A stretch of 64,000 bases of DNA from Halosimplex pelagicum (GTDB taxonomy: Archaea > Halobacteriota > Halobacteria > Halobacteriales > Haloarculaceae), in contig NZ_CP058909.1 in NCBI RefSeq assembly GCF_013415905.1, positions 4,216,001-4,280,000 of the forward strand, written 5' to 3'. The notes beneath the pieces were generated by a model. The model was given only the letters and a program-made list of their open reading frames with translations. It was not told where the DNA came from and searched no databases. The position numbers and the translations under genes are program-made. Positions 16,743-25,457 of the stretch are shown piece by piece (position 1 is the stretch's first letter; each line of letters starts with the position of its first letter).

Positions 16743-17939
16743 TTAGACGGGGTCGCCGGGTTCCGTGTCGCCGTCGTCGCCGCGGTCGCCGCCCGACCGG
16801 TCGCGGCCGTCACTCCGGCTGTCGCGGCCGTCGTCCCCGCCGTCGACTCGCGGGCGGTCAGGTTCGTCGGGCGCGGCGTCGGACCGGCTCTCTCGCTCGC
16901 GCCCGTCGACCGGTCGAGCGTCGCCCTCGCCGTCCCGGCCGCGCGGCGCGCTCCCGCCGGGGTCGGGCGCGTCGGGCGAGACGGCGGGCACGTCGACCGC
17001 CGAGAGGGCGTCCGAGATCACTCGTTCGGGGTCGACGCCCTCGACGGTCGCCTCGGTCGTCATCACGAGCCGGTGGGCCATCGTCGCCCGGGCGAGTCGC
17101 TTCACGTCGTCGGGCGTCGCGTAGTCGCGGCCGGCGACCACGGCGCCCGCCCGCACGGCCTCGAACACGCGCTGGACGCCCCGCGGCGAGACGCCGATGT
17201 CGGTGCGGCCGTCCTCGCGCGTCTCGCGGGCGATGTCGATGATGTAGCGCCGGACCTTGTCGTCGACGCGCACGTCTTCGGCCAGGTCCTGCAGCGCGAG
17301 GACGGTGTCGGGGTCGACCACGGGGTCGACGCTCGGCGCCAGCGACCGGCGGCTGGCCCGCTTGTCGAGCAGGTCCATCTCGCCGTCCACGTCGGGGTAC
17401 CCCATCGAGGTCTTCACCGCGAAGCGGTCCCGCTGGGCCTCGGGGAGGCGGAAGGTCCCCTCCTGCTCGACGGGGTTCTGCGTCGCGACGACGACGAACG
17501 GCTCCGGGAGGTCGTGAGTGGTCCCGTCGACGCTGACCTGGCCTTCCTCCATCGATTCCAGCAAGGCGGCCTGTGTCTTGGGCGGCGCGCGGTTGATCTC
17601 GTCGGCCAGGACGACGTTGGTAAAGACCGGCCCCTCGGCGAACTCGAACTCGCGGTCGTGTTCGTTGTAGACGTTCGAGCCCGTCACGTCCGCGGGGAGC
17701 AGGTCCGGCGTGAACTGCAGGCGCGTGAACCCGAGCCCGAGCGACTCGGCGAGGACGCGGGCCAGCACCGTCTTCCCCGTGCCCGGCACGTCCTCGACGA
17801 GGACGTGTCCCCTCGCGATGACGGCCGAGAGCGTCTCGAACAGCACCGACCGCTCGACGACGACGGCCTCCTCGACCCGCTCGACCACGTCGAGACAGGC
17901 CTCGGTCGCCTCGTCGACGGTCAGCTCCTGGTCGGTCAT
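16743..17939 (-). CDS. MoxR-family AAA+ ATPase
   Basis: A 398-aa MoxR ATPase. Walker A is VPGTGKT (residues about 52-58), Walker B is VLADEINRAPPKTQ, sensor-1 lies in VVATQNPVEQEGT, and the lid region includes GVSPRGVQR. MoxR proteins act as chaperones that activate partner proteins, classically encoded next to DUF58/VWA genes, exactly as here. The last ~90 residues are a disordered Asp/Arg/Gly-rich tail (repeats of DGRDS/DRSGGDRG), longer than usual. It is the last gene of the five-gene cluster, 56 nt past the membrane gene at 17996-19417. Confidence 0.93.
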   Translation of the reverse strand: MTDQELTVDEATEACLDVVERVEEAVVVERSVLFETLSAVIARGHVLVEDVPGTGKTVLARVLAESLGLGFTRLQFTPDLLPADVTGSNVYNEHDREFEFAEGPVFTNVVLADEINRAPPKTQAALLESMEEGQVSVDGTTHDLPEPFVVVATQNPVEQEGTFRLPEAQRDRFAVKTSMGYPDVDGEMDLLDKRASRRSLAPSVDPVVDPDTVLALQDLAEDVRVDDKVRRYIIDIARETREDGRTDIGVSPRGVQRVFEAVRAGAVVAGRDYATPDDVKRLARATMAHRLVMTTEATVEGVDPERVISDALSAVDVPAVSPDAPDPGGSAPRGRDGEGDARPVDGRERESRSDAAPDEPDRPRVDGGDDGRDSRSDGRDRSGGDRGDDGDTEPGDPV

Positions 17940-17995
17940 ACCGACGCCTGTGACTCCACCGACAAGAAGCTATGCGTTCCGCCGCCGTCTCCGGC

Positions 17996-19417
17996 TCACC
18001 CTCGCAACAGCGCGCCCAGCAGCAGCGTCCCGACGACGGCCGCGGTCATCGCGAGGGTGTGGCCGCCGCCGGTGGTCGTCCGGACCGCGTACAGCGCGGT
18101 CGCGCCGAGGACGGCGGCCGCCCCGATCCCGACGGCGAAGACGCCGTGATACAGTTCGAGCCGCCTGGTCTCGGGTCGGTGGCCGAGTTCGGCCGTGAGT
18201 CCGAGCCCGAACGAGCCGGCGTCCCAGACGACCAGCGCGCCGGCGACGGTGGCGAACACGAGCGGCGCGGGCAGGCCCATCGAGTCGGCGCCGACCGCCG
18301 CCAGGACCAGGCCGGCGGCGGCGAGGGCGGGGCCGCCGGCCCGCCCGGGGAACAGGTCGATCCGGACGGCGACGAGGGCGACCCCGACGGCGACGAGCAC
18401 CGCCAGCGGCGCGAGCAACACGCCGGCGAGAAAGAGGAAGGGGCTGAAGACGAGGAGCCCGGCCGCCTGCGGGACGACGCCGAACAGCACCACGACCAGG
18501 TAGCCGCCGCCGGCCGCGCCGGCCGCGACCGTCCGCGTCTTCCGCTCGTCGTAGCGCTGGGTCACCTGCCGGGCGGCCGCGGCGACGCCGGCCGCCAGGA
18601 GCGCGATCCCGCCGACGGCCAGCAGCGGCCCGACGACGAACGCCGACGTGAGCGCTCCGACGACCGTCGTCGCCCCGGGTACGAGCGCCAGCGCGGGCGA
18701 GTCGGTGGCGGTGAAGACCAGCGAGACGAGCCCGACGCCGGCCGCGACGATAGCCGCCAGCGAGAGCGCTCGCTCGCCGCGTTCGAGGCGCGCTCGGACG
18801 GCGTCGCGTCGCGCTCGCGGCGTCGACTGGACGACGGGGAGCCCCTCCAGCGAGAGCCGGACCGCCCCGAGCACGGCGCCGACGACGAGCAGGAAGCCGA
18901 TGGCGGCGACCGTCGGGTCTTCCGCGGCGACGGCGCCGTCGACGAGCCGCCAGCCGAGGAATCCCGCTGCGGCCGCGATCGCGGCGCCGAACAGCCAGCA
19001 CAGGCCGAAGACGTACGAGAGGACGCCCTGCGAGAGCGCGCCCTCCAGCGCCTCGTCGTCGGCCACGTCTGCCCAGGCGGCCGCCGTCCCGAGCAGGGCG
19101 AGCGCGTAGCCGCCGACGAGGAACGGGTTCCCGGGCGTCAGCGCGACGAGCACCCCCAACAGCGTCGCGCCCGGGAGAAAGAGGAGGTGCCCGACCACCT
19201 TCTCGCCGAGCGTGTCCCTGTCGAGCAGCGCGACGCCGGCGGTCGCCAGCCCAGCGACGAGCCCGAACCCCGTCAGGAAGGTGGGCTGGCCGACGACGAA
19301 CCCGGTCGCCAGCGCCAGCCCGACGACGGTCACGGCGACGAGGCCGAGGCTCGTCTCGCGGGGCCGTCCCTCGTCGCCGACCGCCGAGGGCCGGTCGAGG
19401 CGCGGACCGAACGGCAT
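17996..19417 (-). CDS. multi-spanning membrane protein of the MoxR cluster (DUF7519-like)
   Basis: A 473-aa protein that is almost wholly hydrophobic, with around a dozen predicted membrane segments and short charged loops; no soluble domain is seen. I recall the family name DUF7519 for this position in haloarchaeal MoxR/DUF58 clusters; function unknown. The start MPFGPRLDRP at 19417 shares the TGATG overlap with the stop of the DUF58 gene, arguing for translational coupling. It may form the membrane platform of the complex that MoxR remodels (inference). Confidence 0.8.
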   Translation of the reverse strand: MPFGPRLDRPSAVGDEGRPRETSLGLVAVTVVGLALATGFVVGQPTFLTGFGLVAGLATAGVALLDRDTLGEKVVGHLLFLPGATLLGVLVALTPGNPFLVGGYALALLGTAAAWADVADDEALEGALSQGVLSYVFGLCWLFGAAIAAAAGFLGWRLVDGAVAAEDPTVAAIGFLLVVGAVLGAVRLSLEGLPVVQSTPRARRDAVRARLERGERALSLAAIVAAGVGLVSLVFTATDSPALALVPGATTVVGALTSAFVVGPLLAVGGIALLAAGVAAAARQVTQRYDERKTRTVAAGAAGGGYLVVVLFGVVPQAAGLLVFSPFLFLAGVLLAPLAVLVAVGVALVAVRIDLFPGRAGGPALAAAGLVLAAVGADSMGLPAPLVFATVAGALVVWDAGSFGLGLTAELGHRPETRRLELYHGVFAVGIGAAAVLGATALYAVRTTTGGGHTLAMTAAVVGTLLLGALLRG

Positions 19418-20721
19418 CAGGCGCCACCTCCGGCGGTGCCCGCCGAGCGCCTGGCCTCGACCGCCAGGGCGTACTCCAGAGCGAGCGCCAGCGGCGTGCC
19501 GCGGCGCCAGTCGACGGTGCGCGCGCCGGTCGACTGACAGCGCGCCAGCCGCGTCCGCCGCCGGACGCCGTCGAGTCGCCCGCCGACGGTCGTCGCCGAC
19601 ACCACGTCCGGCGAGACGACGGTCCGCGCCCGCCCGAGCGAGCCCCACGTCTGGACGGCCTCGACCGGCAGCCCGTCCAGCAGCGGCGAGACGAGCAGCA
19701 GCTGGGTTCGCGGCCCCGCCAGCTCCGCGACTTTCCGGAACTGGTAGGTCGCGTCGACCGGCGTGTCGGCGTCGTACTCGACGGCGCGCTCGACGCTCGC
19801 CGTCAGCCGCGAGCGGTGGTCCGACCCCGCGCCGGGCTCGGTCCAGTCCAGCCCGCCCGGCCCCCGGGCGTTGCGGCCGACGACGGCCAGCCCCACGTCG
19901 TGACCGGCTCGCACGAGCGCCGTGAGGGTCCGGACGGCCGCGTAGGCCGACCGCTCGACGGCCGTGGGGCGTCCGGGGCCGGCGGCGACGCGGTTGCGCT
20001 CGCGGGCGTCGAGGACGACCGCGACCGTCGTCGAGACGCGCCGCTCGTACTCGACGGTGGCGAGTTCGCCCCGCTGGGCGTAGCCGCGCCAGTCGATGCG
20101 GTCGGCGGCGTCGCCGTGGCGGTACTCGCGAGTCGAGTGGAACTGCACGCCCCGGCCCGGTCGGTCGGCCGTGAGTCGGCCGACGAAGTCGTCGCCGCGC
20201 TCGGCCAGCGGCGGCGCGCCGGCGTTCAGCCGACAGACCAGCCGCTCGTCGCCCGACGGCGGGAGTTCGGCGGTCGCGACCATCCCGGCACCGCCCGAGC
20301 GCAGGCGCGCCCGCGGTGGTTCGAAGTCGTACTCGCCGCGACGGGCGACGACGGTGTACTCCACGGTAGCGGACTCGCCGGGGTCGAGCGTCGCGCCCGC
20401 CCGCGGCGACCCGTCGACGACCTGCAGGTCGTCGGGCACCCCGTCGACGAGCCGCAGGTCCGACAGCGTCCGGTCGCCCTCGTTGGTCGCGGTGAGCGCG
20501 ACCGTGACCGGTCGCCCGGGCGGCGCCGGCGTCGGCTCGACGGTCCGGGAGACGGCCAGGTCCTCGGGGGAGTCGACCGTCGAGAGCGTGCCGTAGGCGA
20601 CGAACACCAGCGGGATCGCGGCGCCGAGGACGAGCGTCGCGCTGCGGTTCCAGACGCCCGCGACCGCGAGGACGAGCGCCGCCGCGACCGCCCCGCGCCA
20701 GCGGACCCGACGCCTACGCAT
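19417..20721 (-). CDS. DUF58 (VWA-like) protein
   Basis: A 434-aa DUF58 protein. Two N-terminal membrane segments (about 8-45) precede a beta-rich stretch. The DUF58 signature follows: FHSTREYRHGDAADRIDWRGYAQRGELATVEYE, then a VWA-like core (VAVVLDARERNR; LLLVSPLLDG). DUF58 proteins are usual MoxR partners. Two-part structure resembles bacterial BatA-type proteins, but the MIDAS metal site is not clear. The start at 20721 overlaps the upstream gene by 8 nt. Part of the tightly overlapping five-gene operon. Confidence 0.9.
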   Translation of the reverse strand: MRRRRVRWRGAVAAALVLAVAGVWNRSATLVLGAAIPLVFVAYGTLSTVDSPEDLAVSRTVEPTPAPPGRPVTVALTATNEGDRTLSDLRLVDGVPDDLQVVDGSPRAGATLDPGESATVEYTVVARRGEYDFEPPRARLRSGGAGMVATAELPPSGDERLVCRLNAGAPPLAERGDDFVGRLTADRPGRGVQFHSTREYRHGDAADRIDWRGYAQRGELATVEYERRVSTTVAVVLDARERNRVAAGPGRPTAVERSAYAAVRTLTALVRAGHDVGLAVVGRNARGPGGLDWTEPGAGSDHRSRLTASVERAVEYDADTPVDATYQFRKVAELAGPRTQLLLVSPLLDGLPVEAVQTWGSLGRARTVVSPDVVSATTVGGRLDGVRRRTRLARCQSTGARTVDWRRGTPLALALEYALAVEARRSAGTAGGGA

Positions 20722-21610
20722 CGTCCCACACCTCCCCGAGCAGGTCCTCGGGGTCCTCGCCGCCCGACTCGTCGGCGCCGGACTCGTCCCCGTCGTCCGG
20801 GTCGCCCGTCGCGGCCTCCCGACCCGGCGCTCCGTCCGCGTCGCCGACGCTCTCCCCGTCCGCATCGCCGTCCTCGCCGGCCCGTCGTTGCCCGGACGCG
20901 CCCGCCCGCTGGAGCGTCCCGTCGGCGGCCCGCTGGAGGCTCCCGAGCGCGGGCGCGAGGGTCGGGACCGTCCGCGGGGCGTCCTGCCCGACCACGGGCG
21001 GGAGTTCGCGCTCGGCCGCGTCGTCGATGGCCGCGACCGCGCGGGCGGTCCCCCGGCGGACGACCCGCTCGGGGAACAGCCAGGCGCGCAGACGCGCCCG
21101 GAGCGACACCCGCGGCAGGTCGACGCGCTCGTCGACGACCGCCGCGGCGACGCGGTCGTCGGTCCAGGCGCCGGTCGCCAGGAGCTCGTCCGCGTCGTCG
21201 GTGTCGGCCCCGCCGGCGACGAGGACGCCGGTCAGCGCCTCCCGGAGCGGCGGCCGGACGACCGCGAACCCCTCCTCGACCGTCTCGGCGTCCCTGGCGC
21301 GCTCGCGGGCGTCGCCGACGAGCGCCGCGAGTTCGTCGCCGGTCACGTCCGCCGGGTCGGCGGTCTCCTCGGGCGTCCCGTCGACCAGCGCGCCGCCCTC
21401 GTCCCAGGGCGGCGGCGCGACCGTCTCCCCGTCGGCGCCCGACCGGTAGAGCTTGACCGCCGCGACGGCCAGCCCGGTCAGGACGACGAACAGCGCGCCG
21501 GAGCCGGCCTCCGAGGCCGTCACCGGCGTGAGCGCGACCGCCAGCAGCAGTCCCGCGCCGATGGCGACCGTCCCCGCGACGCCGACCAGCCCCGCGAGCC
21601 AGCGGTTCAC
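20714..21610 (-). CDS. membrane-anchored protein of the MoxR cluster (DUF7269-like)
   Basis: A 298-aa protein starting at GTG (VNRWLAGLVG). Two hydrophobic helices lie within the first ~55 residues. A cytoplasmic helical region follows, with DELAALVGDARERARDAE and a positively charged segment (RARLRAWLFPERVVRR). The C-terminus is a disordered acidic tail (DDGDESGADESGGEDPEDL). I recall DUF7269 for this slot in the cluster. The GTG start overlaps the stop of the DUF4129 gene by 4 nt (21607-21610), and its stop overlaps the DUF58 start by 8 nt. Function unknown; probably a scaffold for DUF58 and MoxR. Confidence 0.75.
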   Translation of the reverse strand: MNRWLAGLVGVAGTVAIGAGLLLAVALTPVTASEAGSGALFVVLTGLAVAAVKLYRSGADGETVAPPPWDEGGALVDGTPEETADPADVTGDELAALVGDARERARDAETVEEGFAVVRPPLREALTGVLVAGGADTDDADELLATGAWTDDRVAAAVVDERVDLPRVSLRARLRAWLFPERVVRRGTARAVAAIDDAAERELPPVVGQDAPRTVPTLAPALGSLQRAADGTLQRAGASGQRRAGEDGDADGESVGDADGAPGREAATGDPDDGDESGADESGGEDPEDLLGEVWDDA

Positions 21611-23859
21611 GACTCCTCCCCCTCCGCTCGCTCCCGCTCGCGATCGATGGCGTCGAACGCTTCCCGGGCGCGCTCGCTCCGGTCGTCGGTCGCCCGGTCG
21701 CCGTACTCGACCTCGCGGAAGGCGTCGGTCAGCGCGCGCACCGGCCGCTCGGGCAGCCCCCGATCGATGGCCGCCCGCGACACCTCGCCCGGCGTCGACT
21801 GGCGCCACCTGCGGGGGCGGACCCGCCTGGCGAACCGCCGCCAGAGCGCCCGGATCGAGCGCCGCTTTCGGTCGTTCTCGTCGCTCCCCGTCTCCTCGGA
21901 GCCGGTCGCGACCGCCGAGCGGTCGCCCTCGTCCGCCCCCTGGTCGGTATCGGGCTCCGCGCGAGTCCACCGGCGGTAGGCGACGACGGCGATCCAGAGA
22001 CCGACCAGGCCGCCGAGGAACCCGAGCGCCCCGAACCGGTAGGTGAGGCCAGCGAGCACTCCGGCGGCGAGGACCGCGGCCGCGACGCGGCGGAGGGTGA
22101 AGCGGGACGCGAGCGCCCGCCGGACCCGACCGGGGAGCGCGCGGAGCCAGTCCCACAGCCGGGCGGCAAGCCCACGGACCGACAGCGGGAGGGCCGCGAC
22201 CCGACTCGCGATCCGTCCGAGCAGCGCCCCGAGTCCGTCGATCCCGGCCGCCACGCCGTCGGCGACCGCGAGCGCCGTTCGGCGGATCCAGGCGACGAAC
22301 CCGCCGGACCGCTCGGCGACCGTCCGGCTACCGGACGCGACGCTCCGGCGGTGGCGGACCGCGGCGCCGAGGGCGAGGAGGCCGCCCGAGACGAGCAGTC
22401 CGAGTCCCTCGCCGACGGCCAGGCCGACGAACAGGACGGCGACCGCGGCCCACCACGTCGCGACGCTCCGGGCGGCGCTCCGGCCGCGGACGCGCGCGGC
22501 GACGCCGGTCCCGACGACGCCGGCGACCAGCAGGAGCGCGCTCGCGACCATCGTCGACGCGTAGGCGGTCCACAGCGGGACCGTCGTCGACTGCCGGTCG
22601 GTCTCGACCGCCACCGTCCCGCGCGGGTCCGCCGGGAGCGCGAAGCCGACCGTCCCGTTCCCGTCGGTCGATCCCAGACGCGAGCCGCCGAGGGTGACGC
22701 GGGCGTCGGCAGCCGGTTCGGGCCCCGCGGCGGCGGTCACCAGCGCCGGCTCGCCGGGGACGGGCAGTCCCTCCTGGGGGACGAGCGCGGCGTCGAGCAG
22801 CCACACGTCGACCGTCGTCGACCCCGAGAAGTCGCCGCGCTCGACCGTCACCGACAGCTCCGCCGCGTCGGTCGGGACCGCGAGTTCGTAGCGCCCGTTC
22901 GCGGTCGTCCGGCCGACGCGCTCGCCGTCGACGCTAACGGTCGCCTCGCGCATCGGCACGTCTTCGACCGCCGCGAGGAGCGTCACGTTCGTCCCGGGGT
23001 AGGGGCCGCCGACGACCGTGAGGTTCGCCGACCCCCGGACCGCGTAGGTGGCGGTGTCGTTCTCCTCGCCGTCCTGCGATCGCGCGGTCGCCGCCTCCCG
23101 GTCGAGCGCATCGAACTCGGGAGTCCCGCCGGCGAGCGCGTCGAGGCCGACGCCCGCGAGCGACGCGTCGCGGACGCTCGACAACTCGCCGTTCGCGTCG
23201 CTCCCGTCGGAACCGGAGTCGTACGGCCGCCGGAAGAACTCGCAGTCCTCGCCGGGCACCTGCACCGTGACGTTCAGGTCCCGGGTGTACGGCGCGCGGC
23301 CGCTGACGCCGCCGGTCGCGTCGGTCCGGCCGACGAAGCGGTCGCCGAACCAGACCGGGACCGCCTCGGCGGGCTCCAGGTCGTCGTACACGCTGATCCG
23401 AACGATTCCGCCCGGAACCGGTTCGTTCTCGACGACGACGCCGCAGCCGCGTTCGGTCGGCGGCGCGTCGTCGTCGGGCACCGGGATCGGCCTGCCGTCC
23501 TCGGCGATGACGCCGCCTCCGCCGTCGCCGCCGGACCCGTCGTCGCCGCCCGCGCCCCCACCTCCGGCACCGTCGCCGCCTCGTTCCCCGGATTCGCCGC
23601 CGCTGCCGCCCGACCCGGACTCGCCGTCGCCGGACCCGCTACTCCCCTGGCCGCTCGCCCCGTCGCCGCTGCCCGAACCGCTCCCCGGTCCGAGCCCGCC
23701 GGCGTCGGGCGCGATCGGGGCGACGAACGCGGCGACGACGAGCCCGAGCAGACAGAGCGCGACGAGCGCGGCCTGCCGGCGGTCGACACCCGCGGCTTCC
23801 CGGCTCGTCTCGCCCGTCGGTTCGGTCTCTGACACGGTCGTGGCCCCCTCGTCCGGCAC
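21607..23859 (-). CDS. large membrane protein with Gly/Ser linker, Ig-like domains and C-terminal DUF4129
   Basis: A 750-aa protein heading the MoxR cluster. An N-terminal membrane segment (about 29-49) is followed by a striking Gly/Ser/Asp linker (54-116), then Ig/carboxypeptidase-regulatory-like beta domains (VRISVYDD ... FVGRTDATGGVSG; ATVSVDGERVGRTTANGRYEL; DARVTLGGSRLGSTDGNGTVGF). Several membrane helices come next, and the C-terminus matches DUF4129 (TPGEVSRAAIDRGLP ... VEYGDRATDD). DUF4129 usually accompanies transglutaminase-like proteins, but no such domain is seen here. GTG at 23859 is the likeliest start; a GTG at 23835 is possible. The Ig-like part should face outside. Confidence 0.8.
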   Translation of the reverse strand: MPDEGATTVSETEPTGETSREAAGVDRRQAALVALCLLGLVVAAFVAPIAPDAGGLGPGSGSGSGDGASGQGSSGSGDGESGSGGSGGESGERGGDGAGGGGAGGDDGSGGDGGGGVIAEDGRPIPVPDDDAPPTERGCGVVVENEPVPGGIVRISVYDDLEPAEAVPVWFGDRFVGRTDATGGVSGRAPYTRDLNVTVQVPGEDCEFFRRPYDSGSDGSDANGELSSVRDASLAGVGLDALAGGTPEFDALDREAATARSQDGEENDTATYAVRGSANLTVVGGPYPGTNVTLLAAVEDVPMREATVSVDGERVGRTTANGRYELAVPTDAAELSVTVERGDFSGSTTVDVWLLDAALVPQEGLPVPGEPALVTAAAGPEPAADARVTLGGSRLGSTDGNGTVGFALPADPRGTVAVETDRQSTTVPLWTAYASTMVASALLLVAGVVGTGVAARVRGRSAARSVATWWAAVAVLFVGLAVGEGLGLLVSGGLLALGAAVRHRRSVASGSRTVAERSGGFVAWIRRTALAVADGVAAGIDGLGALLGRIASRVAALPLSVRGLAARLWDWLRALPGRVRRALASRFTLRRVAAAVLAAGVLAGLTYRFGALGFLGGLVGLWIAVVAYRRWTRAEPDTDQGADEGDRSAVATGSEETGSDENDRKRRSIRALWRRFARRVRPRRWRQSTPGEVSRAAIDRGLPERPVRALTDAFREVEYGDRATDDRSERAREAFDAIDRERERAEGEES

Positions 23860-24026
23860 CGCGGCGCGGCCGTCGCCGCGGTCGCCGGGTAGTCGTACTC
23901 CTGTCAGGTGGGGTGGATAATCAATCGTCCGGTCGCGGGAGTCGCCGCGGCGTCGCGGGACCGCCGGGCGGGGGGATGGCCGGGACCGATGCCTTCATTC
24001 ACGGGGGACGCCTACCCGCGACCGAC

Positions 24027-24578
24027 ATGCGCGTGCGCGACTGGCAGGACATCCTGGAAGACGTCGTGGAGAGCGACGCCGACCCCGGCGGCTGGCGCGC
24101 GGCCGGCGGCGACCGCGCGGGCGGTATCGGGGAGGACCTGTACTTCGGGCACCCCGCGGTGGGGGTGTTCCAGGTCAAGACCTACGCGAAGAACCCCTAC
24201 GAGGTCCAGGGGGTCGGCGCCGAAGTCGCACGCAGGATCGACGACGACCTCGACCCGCTGTTCCCCGAGGAGCCGGGCGACGGCGGGATGTTCGGCGTCC
24301 AGCAGCCGATGGAGGACGAGTCGGCGGCCGAGGACGCGGCCACCGAACTCGAAGAGGTGGTGCAGGCCCACGCCGACGCGCCGACGACGCCCGACGCGCT
24401 GTTCGAGGACGTGATGGACACGCTGGACTCGCCGGCCTACGGCCCGATGGAGTACGACCAGTACGGTCGGCCCGACCGGGTCGAGGACCTGGCGGACACC
24501 TTCGAGGAGGCCGAACAGCTGCTCGACTCCGAGCTGGACGACCTGATCGACGAGAACGTCGACAGAGGGTTCCAGTGA
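24027..24578 (+). CDS. conserved haloarchaeal protein of unknown function
   Basis: A 183-aa acidic protein. Conserved-looking blocks are MRVRDWQDILEDVV, GGDRAGGIGEDLYFGHP, and VFQVKTYAKNPYEVQGVGAEVARRIDDDLDPLFP. The last third is acidic and helical. I recognise it as a haloarchaeal conserved hypothetical but know no function. ATG 24027 is preferred over 23976 and 23913 because conserved sequence starts there and a weak TATA-like CTTCATTC lies about 30 nt upstream. It is the first gene of a coupled operon (its TGA shares an A with the next ATG). Confidence 0.7.
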   Translation: MRVRDWQDILEDVVESDADPGGWRAAGGDRAGGIGEDLYFGHPAVGVFQVKTYAKNPYEVQGVGAEVARRIDDDLDPLFPEEPGDGGMFGVQQPMEDESAAEDAATELEEVVQAHADAPTTPDALFEDVMDTLDSPAYGPMEYDQYGRPDRVEDLADTFEEAEQLLDSELDDLIDENVDRGFQ

Positions 24579-25027
24579 TGGCCGCCGTCGACCGGGTCCG
24601 GGCCTACTACGACGCGCTCCGCGAAGGGGAGCCGCTGGCGCCCTTCTTCGCCCCGGTCGACGGCGCGGTCAAGGTCGGCATCTCCGAGCGGCTCGTCGGC
24701 GGCGAGAGCGTCGCCGACGGATTGGCCGACCAGACCGAGCGGACGACCGACTGGAGCGTCGGGAGCCGCGACCTGCGGGTCACCGAGCGGGAGGGCCACG
24801 CCTGGTTCGGCGACCGCGTCTCGCTGGCGTGGACCGACACCGAGCGGCGCATCCGCTACGAGTTCGACACCCGCTGGACCGGCACGCTCGAACTGCGCGC
24901 GGAGCCCGACGAGGAGCCCGAGTCGCCGGTCGACGACGGGGGCGACGGCGGCGGGACGGCGACGGACGGGCGCGGCGACCGCTGGCAGTTCGTCGCGATG
25001 CACGTCAGTACCGCGAGGGATCTCTGA
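24578..25027 (+). CDS. NTF2/SnoaL-like small protein
   Basis: A 149-aa protein resembling the SnoaL/NTF2 cone fold: DRVRAYYDALREGEPLAPFFAP then an alternating strand region (WSVGSRDLRVTEREGHAWFGDRVSLAWTDTE ...). A Gly/Asp-rich insertion (about 115-130) precedes the last strand WQFVAMHVS. The family houses small enzymes and binding proteins; no catalytic residue can be assigned. Translation is coupled to the previous gene by TGATG at 24576-24580, and to a 12-codon ORF downstream by TGATG at 25025-25029. Confidence 0.7.
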   Translation: MAAVDRVRAYYDALREGEPLAPFFAPVDGAVKVGISERLVGGESVADGLADQTERTTDWSVGSRDLRVTEREGHAWFGDRVSLAWTDTERRIRYEFDTRWTGTLELRAEPDEEPESPVDDGGDGGGTATDGRGDRWQFVAMHVSTARDL

Positions 25028-25065
25028 TGGACCGGACGACGCCGCGTTCGGAGGGCGAGCACTGA
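25027..25065 (+). CDS. 12-codon bridging ORF
   Basis: ATG at 25027 opens a frame of 12 codons (MDRTTPRSEGEH) ending in TGA at 25063-25065. Both its junctions are TGATG: its ATG shares the A of the previous stop and its own TGA shares the A of the next ATG. This fills the 37-nt gap between the NTF2-like gene and the membrane protein gene exactly, so ribosomes could pass by reinitiation. It may be only a coupling device. Chance occurrence is possible. Confidence 0.4.
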   Translation: MDRTTPRSEGEH

Positions 25066-25421
25066 TGGTCGATCCCATCTCCGCGGAGGAGCGCTCGGCG
25101 TTCAACCGCCGGGTCGTCTACGGGGCGACGCTGCTGGTGGGCCTCTCGGCGGGGTTGATCACGCTGCAGATCGAGACGACGGCGGTCCAGACGGCCGGTG
25201 CGGTCGCCCTCGGACTGCTCGTCGGCTACCCCCTCGCGAAGTACGTCGTCCCGACCGGCCCCGCGCCGGCCGACCGCCAGCGCGAGCGCCTCGACCGCGA
25301 GAACCCCTTCACCGACGGCGGCGACGGCTCGGACGACACCGAGCCGGACGGTTCGGGGGGCGGAGACGGGTCGGGACACGGTGACGAGTCGCGGCGTTCC
25401 GGTGACTACGGGCGGCGCTGA
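25065..25421 (+). CDS. small membrane protein, two helices and acidic tail
   Basis: A 118-aa protein. After a short cytoplasmic start (MVDPISAEERSAFNRR) there are two membrane segments (about 17-34 and 41-62), then a disordered Asp/Gly/Ser-rich tail. No family function known to me. It is the third gene of the operon beginning at 24027 and is linked to the previous gene by the bridging mini-ORF. It converges with the zincin gene at 25458. Confidence 0.65.
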   Translation: MVDPISAEERSAFNRRVVYGATLLVGLSAGLITLQIETTAVQTAGAVALGLLVGYPLAKYVVPTGPAPADRQRERLDRENPFTDGGDGSDDTEPDGSGGGDGSGHGDESRRSGDYGRR

Positions 25422-25457
25422 CGGGTCGGTGCTCGGTGCAAAACCGGTTTCTGCGAG

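Noticed and set aside
14367..18149. 1260-residue open frame on the plus strand opposite the nuclease-helicase and MoxR genes
   Set aside because: It is an antisense shadow caused by GC-rich codon bias; the minus-strand genes have clear domain motifs.
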